Assembly: GCA_034666665.1 (NCBI GenBank)
Contig: JAXDLK010000170.1
Location: 1-13,472 of the forward strand
DNA length: 13,472 nucleotides
Origin: JAXDLK01 sp034666665
GTDB lineage: Bacteria > Desulfobacterota > Binatia > JACPRU01
Reading direction: 5' to 3'
In this document: positions 1 through 6,765 of the stretch, piece by piece
Numbering within the stretch: position 1 is the stretch's first letter
Layout of the letters: every line of letters begins with the position of its first letter
Position numbers and translations under genes: made by a program
Notes under the pieces: model-generated
Seen by the model: only the letters and a program-made list of their open reading frames with translations
The model's database searches: none
Told to the model about the DNA's origin: nothing

Positions 1-827
1 TGCAGGCCGTGCTCCAGCATCGGCCCGTCCTCCTCTTCGAGAATGTCGAGACGAATGTCGACCGTCAGATCGGCGCGGATGCCGAGGATGTTCCGGTCGA
101 ATGCCGCGTGGTGGAGCTTGCAGAGCGAAAGGCCGTTGCTCACGACGGGCAGTCCCGCTGGATGGCCGTCGGGAAGAATGTGAGCGGCGTCGAGGAGCAC
201 GCGATGCCGGAGGCGGCAGATCGCGCAGATCTCGCGGTACGCCCGGAGCACCCGCTCGCGAAACGCCTCCTGATGAAGGCGACGCTTCGCGGCGATCGTC
301 ACGTAGCTACGGCGGGCGGTTTCCTCGACGTCGACGCCCTCGACGCCTCGCACCCTTTCGACCAGCCGCGGCTCGTCGACCGCGACGTGAAAGAGCAAGC
401 TCGCGCGATCATCGGCGACCACATAGACCGGCCAGACCGGCAAGTACTCGCCGGGAACGATGCCGTAGTTGTAGATGAGCGGCACGCGCTCCCGCATTAC
501 CCGGCGGAGACCCGCATTGTCCGGGTGCTCTGGTTCGGTCCCGCGGTACCGATACTTGATCGTCCCCTCCGTTCCGATCTCGTCGTCATAGGGACGGGGC
601 TTCCCCTCGACCACCGGTACGGTGGTGATGCTGATCGGCATCTCGAGGAACGCCGGCTTGAAGATCCCCTGCGGTCCGATCAGCCGAAGCCGGTGGCCAC
701 GGAACTCGAACCCCTCGGCCAAGATCTGCCTCGTAACGATCCCTTCGGAGCGAAGGGCGCATTGCTGCTCGAGGAACCGGAATGAGGCAATGCGAGCGGC
801 AAGATCCTCGGTAACGGTTGCCGACAT
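1..827 (-). CDS. HNH endonuclease, possible modification-dependent restriction enzyme (3' end cut by window)
   Basis: I translated this frame by hand; it stays open from the ATG at 827 to the window edge (275 full codons). The C-terminal part carries an HNH nuclease domain of the HNH_2 type: CAIC at residues 201-204, DAAHILPDG around 213-221 with the catalytic-type His 216, and NGLSLCKLHHAAFD around 231-244 with Cys 236 and His 239/240. The Cys residues would bind zinc and the His residues would support metal-dependent DNA cleavage. The N-terminal 180 residues hold a conserved-looking block around 79-140 (PYDDEIG, IKYRYRG, PGEYLPVWPVYVV) that resembles the SRA/PUA-like readers found before HNH domains in McrA-type enzymes. 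That resemblance is from memory of the families and is inference. The gene lies 180 bases downstream of the ARPP-1 gene on the same strand. A weak GAGAAG precedes the start. The plus-strand open frame over this region is a shadow. Confidence 0.88.
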   Translation of the reverse strand, partial: MSATVTEDLAARIASFRFLEQQCALRSEGIVTRQILAEGFEFRGHRLRLIGPQGIFKPAFLEMPISITTVPVVEGKPRPYDDEIGTEGTIKYRYRGTEPEHPDNAGLRRVMRERVPLIYNYGIVPGEYLPVWPVYVVADDRASLLFHVAVDEPRLVERVRGVEGVDVEETARRSYVTIAAKRRLHQEAFRERVLRAYREICAICRLRHRVLLDAAHILPDGHPAGLPVVSNGLSLCKLHHAAFDRNILGIRADLTVDIRLDILEEEDGPMLEHGL

Positions 828-1007
828 GCTGGCTCATCTTCTCGGAAGGTGACACCGCGTGGCAACTCATGACGAAACGGAGCATCTGCTCCTGGTACGG
901 CTGCGGCAGGAACGGAACGTCCGTGACGACGATCCGCGCCGGAGGTTTCCGCGCCGCTGTCAACTCCAAAGCTCTCAGTTTCCGTGTCTGACGCATCACG
1001 TGGCCGT
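828..1007. other. Intergenic gap between ARPP-1 and HNH genes
   Basis: I find no convincing gene in these 180 bases. A minus-strand frame with an ATG near 1014 is open through it, but it continues far into the HNH gene in the wrong frame and resembles nothing known. A perfect TTGACA lies on the minus strand at 963-958, but the sequence 16-18 bases beyond it is pure G/C, so no promoter is called. Confidence 0.5.
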
Positions 1008-1895
1008 TCATGAAGCGAAGGCGACCAGGTGCACCGGCGCCGCATTCCATGACAGCGCCACACCTGTAAGCGCCGGTGCCTCCAGGTGCGACTCGGTCCC
1101 GATCCCCGCGCCGGCTGCGTCGCGAGATCGCGCGCGGGCGACCTTTCCTCCGAACCTTTTCGCCGCCGCCGCGGGCGTGGGCTTCTCCTGCTGTCCCAAC
1201 GCCTCCGTAGCGTAGCCGGACAGCAGGCTCTGCCAGTAGCACGCGAGCGTCGACGGTTTGTCGAAGAGTTCGAGCATGCGAACCTCGCCGCCGATCCCGA
1301 CCACCACTCCCGACTGGCCGGCGCGGAGCTCCACGTCCTTGACCAGCCGATCGACGTCGTCGCCGACGTGCTCCTGGATTTCGTCGAAGTCCATCGTCGG
1401 CGATCGGACGCCGTGGCGTGCGGCCACCGCCTCGACCGCATCCCACACCGCCCCTTGGTCGCTCGTCTTCCCGAAGCCCCGCCGCACCGACTCGGAGACG
1501 GAGCGGAGCTTCACCTCTCGGAGCGAGAGGCTCGAGTGGCGCCGGGATCGCGAGCCCTCACGCGCCCTGCCCCACCGTCCGGCCTCGACGCACGAGACGG
1601 GAATCACGGTCTCGCCCTTCGCCGGGCACAGGACGGTGACGTTCAGCGTCCGGTTCTGCTTGGCGCCGATCAGGATCTCGCCCTCGACGAGAAGAAGAGG
1701 CAGATCCGCATGGTTGTTGACGACGAGCTCCGGGACGGCAGCGGCGTCCGACCGCTCGCTGACGTCGAAGAGCTTCTGGGCCGCCGCTTCCGGGCCGGTC
1801 AGGTAATCGCCGGCGGGCGGGCCCGACGGGTACACGGCGAAGAGCGTCAGCGGTCCGCATACGATGGGGTTCTCGAGGTCGATCTGAATCTGCAC
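1008..1895 (-). CDS. ARPP-1 family protein (DUF6569-like)
   Basis: A 295-residue protein matching the ARPP-1 family, named for its association with ADP-ribosylglycohydrolases and rhodanese/phosphatase proteins. Its biochemical role is not established. The recognisable signature lies in the first 110 residues: PELVVNNHADLPLLLVEGE (55-73), GAKQNRTLN (77-85) and PVSCVEAGRW (99-108). The C-terminus ends in HLVAFAS, the hydrophobic-plus-Phe ending I associate with full-length members. There is no signal peptide or membrane segment, so it should be cytoplasmic. The start is GTG at 1895, supported by AAAGGAGA about 8 bases upstream. It lies 46 bases after the zinc-ribbon gene and 180 bases before the HNH gene on the same strand, so the three may form one transcript. 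A partial match (CAACGGT) to the element shared by the WYL genes lies in its leader near 1912-1918, but that 7-mer is too short to weigh much. Confidence 0.85.
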   Translation of the reverse strand: MQIQIDLENPIVCGPLTLFAVYPSGPPAGDYLTGPEAAAQKLFDVSERSDAAAVPELVVNNHADLPLLLVEGEILIGAKQNRTLNVTVLCPAKGETVIPVSCVEAGRWGRAREGSRSRRHSSLSLREVKLRSVSESVRRGFGKTSDQGAVWDAVEAVAARHGVRSPTMDFDEIQEHVGDDVDRLVKDVELRAGQSGVVVGIGGEVRMLELFDKPSTLACYWQSLLSGYATEALGQQEKPTPAAAAKRFGGKVARARSRDAAGAGIGTESHLEAPALTGVALSWNAAPVHLVAFAS

Positions 1896-1941
1896 GCGAA
1901 GGTCTCCTTTGCTACCGTTGGTGTTGGCGATGGGGTTCAGG

Positions 1942-2154
1942 TCAGGCGGCCCGCAGGGGCGCGGCGTCGAACGGCAGCCCCGGAAGGTTGCGCCACCGGC
2001 GGGCTGAAGCCGCGCTCGCCTCGCGGAAGCAGCGCGCGCAGAGGTCGTGGTTCCTCCGGTAGATCCATCCGGCGGCCATGTGCGCCTTCCGCCGGGACTT
2101 CGGGGTGAGCGCCTTGGCGCGGCAGTGCTGGCAGTAACGAAGCGGTAGTCTCAC
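1942..2154 (-). CDS. Small four-cysteine zinc-ribbon-like protein
   Basis: A 70-residue basic protein with two CxxC knuckles, CQHC at residues 8-11 and CARC at 39-42, spaced as in a zinc ribbon. Between them is a basic segment (AKALTPKSRRKAHMAAGWIYRRNHDL), and after them an Arg/Ala tail. The start is GTG at 2154, chosen because GGAGG sits 7 bases upstream; the frame is open further upstream, but that part crosses the repeat at 2226-2268 and reads as noise. Its function is unknown. Small zinc ribbons of this kind bind nucleic acid or act as protein-interaction modules, which is inference here. It is the first gene of the minus-strand set with ARPP-1 and HNH, and divergent from WYL1. Confidence 0.65.
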   Translation of the reverse strand: MRLPLRYCQHCRAKALTPKSRRKAHMAAGWIYRRNHDLCARCFREASAASARRWRNLPGLPFDAAPLRAA

Positions 2155-2225
2155 GACTGTCCTCCAGTTCGCTCGCCGCCCCCGACACGGGTGGCGGATC
2201 ATGCTCGCCGTAGTTCGGGAGAGAT

Positions 2226-2268
2226 CCTCACCCGGCCTTCGGCCACCCTCTCTCAGGATGGGAGAGGG
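2226..2268. repeat. Dispersed C/T-rich stem-loop repeat, copy 1
   Basis: The unit begins CCTCACCC, followed by a small hairpin (GGCC-TTC-GGCC, 2234-2244) and a larger one: CCCTCTCTCA (2246-2255), loop GGA, TGGGAGAGGG (2259-2268), pairing over 10 bases with one G-T. It shares the CCTCACCC/CCCTCTC layout with copies at 3641 and 11048. It lies in the divergent space between the zinc-ribbon gene and WYL1. Confidence 0.7.
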
Positions 2269-2330
2269 CAAAGACGACGCATCCCGCAGGAGCGCCGGTG
2301 TGCAATGGACCCACCGTAGCAATCAGCCGG

Positions 2331-2343
2331 GACAACGGTTGGC
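2331..2343. promoter_or_regulatory. Shared palindromic element upstream of WYL1
   Basis: GACAACGGTTGGC, containing the odd-centred palindrome CAAC-G-GTTG. The same 13 bases occur at 6712-6724 upstream of the paralogous WYL2. This copy ends 62 bases before the WYL1 ATG. A role as an operator, perhaps bound by the WYL proteins themselves, is inference. Confidence 0.5.
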
Positions 2344-2405
2344 GCAGCGCACGCCGCGCCCGCGCTTGCTTGCAACCGTCGAACGTTCCGCGGCACGATC
2401 GCCGG

Positions 2406-3623
2406 ATGCAGGCGAAACCATCGAAGGCAGCCGGCGACGCGCGGCGTCCCGCGAAGGCGGCGGCGCACGCACGCGAGGCCAAGGTGGCGGTCGCCCCGCC
2501 GCCGAAGCCGGCCTACTCCGTCACCTACAACACTGGGATCCGGATGCTCGAGGTGGCGTTCCTGTTCCTGAGCCCACCGAGCTCATGGACGGTCGACGAG
2601 GTCGCCGAGCGCCTCGAGGTCGACACACGCACGGTCGGCCGCTATCTGCTCGCGCTCCGCTCGATGATCTTCAACGGGAATCTCCACCCGGCGGTGCTCC
2701 GGCTCGAGGATCGGCAAGGGAAAGAGATCGTCATCGACGACGACGATCCGGTTCAGAAGATTCCCGAGACGCGCGTCGCACGCGGCAGGCTCACGGATCC
2801 GGAAGGCGACGGCGCTTCGGACTCGCCGCCCGGGAACCTCGTTCCACTCTTTCTCGCGTTCACGGTGCTCCGCTTCCTCGAAGGGATCATCCCGAAGGAA
2901 GACGTGGTCACGATCTGGGAGGACCTCGCCCGGCGAGTCGCGCCGAGCGAGTCGTCGTGGGTGGCCGATTTTCAGCGCAAGTTCTTCTCGATGCATTACA
3001 CGCCGAAGTCGTACGTCGGCGATGAGAACCTGCCGAAGATCGTCGACGCGTTGATCCGCCAGCACGTACTGGCGGTCCGCTACTACGGCGTCGACGGTGG
3101 CGGGAAGGACCACCGGCTCGAGCCCTACACGCTGGCGATGTACCGCGAGGGCCTCTACCTGATCGGCCGGACCGACCGCGGCGATCACGTCACGCGGCTC
3201 GCCGTCGAGCGCATCGACTCGGCCGAGCCGCTGCTCGACGAGTCCGGCGAACCCGTGACGTTCACCTATCCGGCGGGCTACTCACCGGATACGCATTTCG
3301 AGGGGCAGTTCGGGCTGATGGACGGCGACCAGGTGGACGTCGAGATCGAGATCCAGAACGCGGAGACGGATGCGCGGCTGAGCGATCGGCGGATTCATCC
3401 TACGCAGAAGATCGTCGGACGCACGCCGCGACGCGGACGGCCGTACGAGAAGCGGGTCCTTCAGATGAAGGTGCGCGGGACGCGCGAGCTCAAGAACTGG
3501 GTGCTCACGTGGACGCCGTACGTGCGGGTTGTGAAGCCGGAGGCGCTGCGCGCAGAGGTCCACGCAGCACTGGCAGAGGGGATGCGACTTCACGAAGGCA
3601 GCGAATCGTCCGCTTCGCGGTAG
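2406..3623 (+). CDS. WYL-domain transcriptional regulator (WYL1)
   Basis: A 405-residue DNA-binding regulator. After an Ala/Lys/Pro-rich tail (1-36) comes a winged helix-turn-helix (about 60-87; WTVDEVAERLEVDTRTVGRYL). A linker and a conserved middle block (LRFLEG) follow, then a WYL domain at about 208-270 with LEPYTLAMYREGLYLIG, where LYL stands at the WYL position. The C-terminal WCX-like extension runs to about 390 (RRIHPTQ, TPYVRVVKP). WYL domains sense small ligands or nucleic acid and control DNA-damage, defence and metabolic genes. It aligns along its whole length with the protein at 6766-7797 (shared YTLxxYRxGLYLxG, FxYPAGY, IHPTQ). The ATG at 2406 lacks a clear ribosome site. GTG at 2484 has GCGAGG 5 bases upstream and gives an N-terminus matching the paralogue, so it is a real alternative. 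The gene is convergent with recQ. Confidence 0.88.
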   Translation: MQAKPSKAAGDARRPAKAAAHAREAKVAVAPPPKPAYSVTYNTGIRMLEVAFLFLSPPSSWTVDEVAERLEVDTRTVGRYLLALRSMIFNGNLHPAVLRLEDRQGKEIVIDDDDPVQKIPETRVARGRLTDPEGDGASDSPPGNLVPLFLAFTVLRFLEGIIPKEDVVTIWEDLARRVAPSESSWVADFQRKFFSMHYTPKSYVGDENLPKIVDALIRQHVLAVRYYGVDGGGKDHRLEPYTLAMYREGLYLIGRTDRGDHVTRLAVERIDSAEPLLDESGEPVTFTYPAGYSPDTHFEGQFGLMDGDQVDVEIEIQNAETDARLSDRRIHPTQKIVGRTPRRGRPYEKRVLQMKVRGTRELKNWVLTWTPYVRVVKPEALRAEVHAALAEGMRLHEGSESSASR

Positions 3624-3640
3624 ATCGAAGGGATTGTCGG

Positions 3641-3696
3641 ACCCCTCCCCCGCCGGCTTTGCCGGCGACCTCTCCCCACACGCAAGCGGGAAAAGA
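3641..3696. repeat. Dispersed C/T-rich stem-loop repeat, copy 2
   Basis: The layout is the same as the copy at 2226: a C-rich lead (ACCCCTCCCC), a perfect hairpin CGCCGGC-TTT-GCCGGCG (3651-3667), then ACCTCTCCCC with a degraded partner arm (GCGGGAAAAGA). It lies between the convergent WYL1 and recQ genes, where it could also act as a bidirectional terminator (inference). Confidence 0.65.
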
Positions 3697-3757
3697 CACC
3701 GCTCTTCGGGCGACAGCGCGGGAACGCGCGCGCGCGAGCTCTACGACGTCTGTGCCC

Positions 3758-3772
3758 GCCGAGCTTTTCGGC
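3758..3772 (-). terminator. Short stem-loop directly after recQ
   Basis: GCCGAAAAGCTCGGC on the minus strand forms a 5-base stem immediately after the recQ stop codon. There is no T-run after it, so the terminator role is uncertain. Confidence 0.3.
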
Positions 3773-5665
3773 TCACGTTGGGGGCTCTCCGGACTCGGAG
3801 GACGCATGTCTGCCGATGCACTCGATGATCCGCGGACCGAGCGCGGCGAGCTTGCTCTCGCCGATGCCTTTCACGTGCGCCAGGTCCCGGAGGGACGCTG
3901 GACGGCGGCGGGCGAGCTCTCGGAGCGTCGCATCGTGGAGGATCACGTAGGCAGGGACGCCACGCTCGCGGGCGATCTCGCGCCGGAGCGCGCGGAGAGC
4001 GTCGAACAGCGCAGCATCCACGCCTTCCCATCCTTCCTCCTCGACACGGCTCCGTCGTACCTTCTCCTTCCGCGGCGGCGCCAGCTCCACGGTACGTTTT
4101 CCCCGCATCACCTCCCACGATGCGGCGTTCAGCCGGAGGACCGGCCGATCGCCCGTCGTCCGGTCGAGGACTCCGGCGTCGATTAGCTGGTAGACGGCGC
4201 CGACGACGTTCTTCCGCGGCAAGTCGCTGAGCAAGCCATAGGTGGAGAGCCGCTCGTGGCCCCAGCGGCGGACGCGCTCGTTCTCGGCGCCAAGCAGGAC
4301 GTCCGCGACGTGCTCGATTCCGAAGCTCTCCGTGGTCCGGGCGACGCAGGATAAGATCTTCTGCGCGAGGACGGTGGCGTCGACGAGACCCTCCACCTCG
4401 CCGAGACAGACGTCACAGTTGCCGCAGGTCGCGGCTGCGAACGGCTGTCCGAAGTACGCGGAGAGCGCCGCGTGCCGGCAGCGGATCGACGAGGCGAAGC
4501 GGCGCATCTCCTCGAGGAGACGCCTGGCCGCCTCGGCGGTCTCGCGCGGGACCTCCGTCTCCTCGCTGCTCTTCTCGATCAGCGACTGCCAGCGGAGCGC
4601 ATCGGCCGCCGAGTAGAGGAGCACGCATTCCGCCGGCAACCCGTCACGCCCGGCGCGGCCCGTCTCCTGCTGGTAGTGCTCGATCGACTTCGGCATCGCC
4701 GCGTGGACGACCGCCCGGACGTCGCTCCGATCGATCCCCATGCCGAACGCGACGGTCGCGACGACCACGTCGATCTCCTCGGCGGCGAAGCGGTCCTGCG
4801 TGCGGCGGCGGTCGGCGGGCTCCATGCCCGCGTGGTAGTGCGCCGCGCGGACACCCCTGGTGGCGATTCGCGCCGCCAGGTCCTCCGTGTCCCGCCGGGT
4901 GAGGCAGTAGACGATCGCCGCCTCGCGCTCGTGGCGCCCGAGAACCTCGAGCGCCTGCGCGGTGACGTCGACGCGCGGGATCACGCGATAGAGGAGGTTC
5001 GGCCGGTCGAACGTCCCGACCACCACGTGCGGCCGTTCGAGCCGGAGCTGCTCGACGATGTCCAGCCGGACGCGCTCGGTCGCGGTCGCCGTGTAGGCGT
5101 GCAGGCTCGCGCCGGGGAAGCGCTCCTTCAAGCTCGCGAGCTGCCGGTACTCCGGCCGGAAGTCGTGGCCCCAATGGCTGATGCAGTGCGCCTCGTCGAT
5201 CGCGAACGACGAGACGCCGATCCGGGCGGCGAGGTCGAGAAAGCGGGGCGTCAGCAGACGCTCGGGCGCGACGAAGACCAGGCAGTAGCGACCGGCTGCG
5301 ATCTCGCGCTCGGTCCTGCGGATCTCGTCGAAGTCCATGCCGCCATGGAGCGCCGCTGCCGCGACGCCGCAGGTGCGAAGCGCGTCGACCTGGTCCTTCA
5401 TGAGGGCGATCAACGGCGAGACGACGACGTCCGTCCTCCGCGCGACCAGCGGCGGCACCTGATAGCAGAGCGACTTGCCACCGCCCGTCGGCAGCACGAC
5501 GAGCGAGTCGCGCCGCTCGAGCGCGGCGCGGATCGCCTGCTCCTGGTGCGGGCGGAGGCCGTCGAAACCCCAGTAGCTGCGAACGGTCGCGAGCACGTGC
5601 TCGCGCGGCCAGCCGGCGCTATCGTCGGCGACGACCCCCGCACCACCGCCCGTGCCCATGCTCAT
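3773..5665 (-). CDS. recQ: ATP-dependent DNA helicase RecQ
   Basis: A 630-residue 3'-to-5' superfamily 2 helicase acting in recombination and repair of stalled forks. Motif 0 is FDGLRPHQEQAI (34-45), Walker A is LPTGGGKS with Lys 64, and the DEAH box is at 157-160 followed by the aromatic-rich loop CISHWGHDFRPEY. Motif VI is QETGRAGRDG (333-342). The zinc site has Cys 396, 414, 417 and 420. A winged-helix RQC region spans about 425-525 and an HRDC domain about 548-620 (LRDLAHVKGIGESK). Length and domain order match full-size bacterial RecQ. ATG at 5665 and ATG at 5659 are both possible; neither has a clear ribosome site. The upstream 190 bases carry a GGCTCC-GGC-GGAGCC hairpin (5816-5830) but no recognisable promoter. 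The gene is downstream of the antitoxin-toxin pair on the same strand, separated by stem-loops at 5856-5918. Confidence 0.97.
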   Translation of the reverse strand: MSMGTGGGAGVVADDSAGWPREHVLATVRSYWGFDGLRPHQEQAIRAALERRDSLVVLPTGGGKSLCYQVPPLVARRTDVVVSPLIALMKDQVDALRTCGVAAAALHGGMDFDEIRRTEREIAAGRYCLVFVAPERLLTPRFLDLAARIGVSSFAIDEAHCISHWGHDFRPEYRQLASLKERFPGASLHAYTATATERVRLDIVEQLRLERPHVVVGTFDRPNLLYRVIPRVDVTAQALEVLGRHEREAAIVYCLTRRDTEDLAARIATRGVRAAHYHAGMEPADRRRTQDRFAAEEIDVVVATVAFGMGIDRSDVRAVVHAAMPKSIEHYQQETGRAGRDGLPAECVLLYSAADALRWQSLIEKSSEETEVPRETAEAARRLLEEMRRFASSIRCRHAALSAYFGQPFAAATCGNCDVCLGEVEGLVDATVLAQKILSCVARTTESFGIEHVADVLLGAENERVRRWGHERLSTYGLLSDLPRKNVVGAVYQLIDAGVLDRTTGDRPVLRLNAASWEVMRGKRTVELAPPRKEKVRRSRVEEEGWEGVDAALFDALRALRREIARERGVPAYVILHDATLRELARRRPASLRDLAHVKGIGESKLAALGPRIIECIGRHASSESGEPPT

Positions 5666-5855
5666 CGACCGGCATCATGGCGGGAGCCGCGCGCGACCGC
5701 CACCGAATGACTCACACCCGCGTTCCGTCTCATGGTCGCCACTCGCACCCCGTACGACACACGCACCGATATCGCTGCGCCGTCCACCGCAAGCGGTTCG
5801 ACCATGCCAGGTGGTGGCTCCGGCGGAGCCGTGATGCGTCGCGCCGGCGGTGTGC

Positions 5856-5918
5856 GTTCCTTTCCTGCTTGGGCGGAAAGTGGAAGGAACCAATGGCCTC
5901 CCCAGCAACGGAGGCCAT
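5856..5918. terminator. Two tandem inverted repeats after the PIN gene
   Basis: The first pairs GTTCCTTTCC (5856-5865) with GGAAGGAAC (5882-5890), with one bulged base. The second is a perfect 9-base stem, ATGGCCTCC (5893-5901) with GGAGGCCAT (5910-5918) and an 8-base loop, ending 2 bases past the PIN stop codon. There is no long T-run. They plausibly end or attenuate the toxin-antitoxin transcript before recQ. Confidence 0.45.
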
Positions 5919-5920
5919 GA

Positions 5921-6349
5921 TCACTCGGCCGGCAGGACGTCGAAGCCAAGGGCGACGGCGTTCTCGCGCACCCGAGCATCCGTGCTCAGCATGCGGAGGT
6001 CGGGGATCGCCTGTCGCAGCACGAGCGCGGTGGCCAGATGGAGCGCGTCGAGCGTTCGCACGGGTTCGACCGGGAACGCCTCTTCTGCCCGTCTGCCGAC
6101 CTCCGGGGAGATCTCGAACATCGCCCACCGAGCGGCCGCTTGAGCGAGTATGGACCTGACGTCCACGGCATCGGTTTCCACGAGGTCGCCCAGAGTCACG
6201 ACACGCCGGATCACGCGGTGGCTCTCGATGATGGTGAGGCGCGAGCAGACGACCTTACCGGCGCCGCGGAGGAGCTCGAGGATCTCGTCCGCCCCACTTT
6301 CGGCGAACAGCCAGCGGAGGATCGCGCTGGTCTCGCCGTAGAGCGTCAT
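5921..6349 (-). CDS. PIN-domain ribonuclease toxin (VapC-like)
   Basis: A 142-residue PIN-fold protein, the usual size for a VapC-type toxin; such toxins are metal-dependent RNases that cut tRNA, rRNA or mRNA. Acidic residues at the expected sites are Glu 6 in MTLYGETSA, Glu 42 in IIESHRV, Asp 101 in LDALHLATAL and Asp 124 in LSTDARV. The first is unusual because most PIN proteins have Asp in the (L/Y)xDTSA motif, and here it is Glu. The start at 6349 overlaps the antitoxin stop by four bases (ATGA), the classic coupled arrangement. The frame is open upstream to 6490, but that part lies inside the antitoxin gene and looks non-coding. Confidence 0.9.
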   Translation of the reverse strand: MTLYGETSAILRWLFAESGADEILELLRGAGKVVCSRLTIIESHRVIRRVVTLGDLVETDAVDVRSILAQAAARWAMFEISPEVGRRAEEAFPVEPVRTLDALHLATALVLRQAIPDLRMLSTDARVRENAVALGFDVLPAE

Positions 6350-6636
6350 CGTTCGCGACGCTCGGCGTCCAGTACGCTCTGACTGGAATGTCCGAGCCGG
6401 ACGCGCGTCTTGCGATACGCGCGGCGATCCTGGGGCAGGCCGAGGAGAACGAGACCTTGCGCCGCGAGTGGCTCGAGCGTGCGCTCCCAATCATCCGGGC
6501 GTCGATCGGTGGACGGCCGGCGGAGCTCGGCGATCACCTGCCCTCTATCCGTGACCAGTACGACCTCTCCGCTGGAGACCTCCCGCAAATAGTGGCTGAG
6601 GCGATTCTTCAGCTCTTTCACGGCGACCGCCTTCAT
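6346..6636 (-). CDS. Phd/YefM-family antitoxin
   Basis: A 96-residue antitoxin. The N-terminal half (MKAVAVKELKNRLSHYLREV, then GEVVLVTDRGQVIAEL) is the Phd/YefM fold that dimerises and binds DNA. The C-terminal half is a charged, probably flexible tail (DDWERTLEPLAAQG, RKTRVRLGHS) that should wrap and inhibit the PIN toxin. It is the first gene of the pair, with stop and toxin start overlapping at 6346-6349, so the antitoxin is made first. ATG at 6636 is chosen because the Phd motif begins right there; upstream sequence in frame looks non-coding. There is no Shine-Dalgarno, in keeping with the leaderless promoter proposed at 6637-6674. Autoregulation through the inverted repeat there is expected for this family. 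Confidence 0.9.
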   Translation of the reverse strand: MKAVAVKELKNRLSHYLREVSSGEVVLVTDRGQVIAELRRPSTDRRPDDWERTLEPLAAQGLVLLGLPQDRRAYRKTRVRLGHSSQSVLDAERRER

Positions 6637-6674
6637 TGCGCAACCAAGGTAGCCCCACGTAGCTACCTCGTCAA
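6637..6674 (-). promoter_or_regulatory. Candidate autoregulated, near-leaderless promoter of the antitoxin-toxin operon
   Basis: On the minus strand TTGACG (6674-6669, five of six matches to the -35 consensus) is followed after exactly 17 bases by TACCTT (6651-6646, three of six to -10). Only 9 bases then remain to the antitoxin ATG, so transcription should begin almost at the start codon. An inverted repeat, AGGTAGC (6647-6653) and GCTACCT (6662-6668) with an 8-base spacer, covers the spacer and the -10 element, the right place for an antitoxin operator. Sequence motifs only; function is inferred. Confidence 0.5.
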
Positions 6675-6711
6675 TTGGCCGACGGCAGCCTCGAAGTGAT
6701 GGCGCCGGCGC

Positions 6712-6724
6712 GACAACGGTTGGC
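6712..6724. promoter_or_regulatory. Shared palindromic element upstream of WYL2
   Basis: GACAACGGTTGGC, identical over 13 bases to 2331-2343 upstream of WYL1. It ends 41 bases before the GTG start of WYL2 and sits in the divergent space with the antitoxin promoter, so it could influence both directions. Confidence 0.5.
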
Positions 6725-6765
6725 CCGGTCCTCGTGTCATCCTCGCTCCTTCGAGGGCCGGATCC

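Noticed and set aside
9..785. Long plus-strand open frame opposite the HNH gene
   Set aside because: The minus strand encodes clear HNH motifs; the plus-strand product is an Arg/Asp/Val-rich antisense shadow with no recognisable family.
958..963. Perfect TTGACA on the minus strand upstream of the HNH gene
   Set aside because: No A/T-containing -10 element occurs at 16-18 bases; the site there is GGCGCG.
586..1446. Minus-strand 286-codon frame spanning the ARPP-1/HNH gap
   Set aside because: It overlaps two real genes in the wrong frame and its product is Arg/Gly-rich noise.
2298..2405. Upstream ATG at 2298 as WYL1 start
   Set aside because: It would add 36 residues of Arg-rich sequence unlike the paralogue, with no ribosome site, and it would place the shared 13-base element inside the gene.
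4472..5710. 412-codon plus-strand open frame
   Set aside because: It lies opposite recQ and reads as antisense of the helicase motifs.
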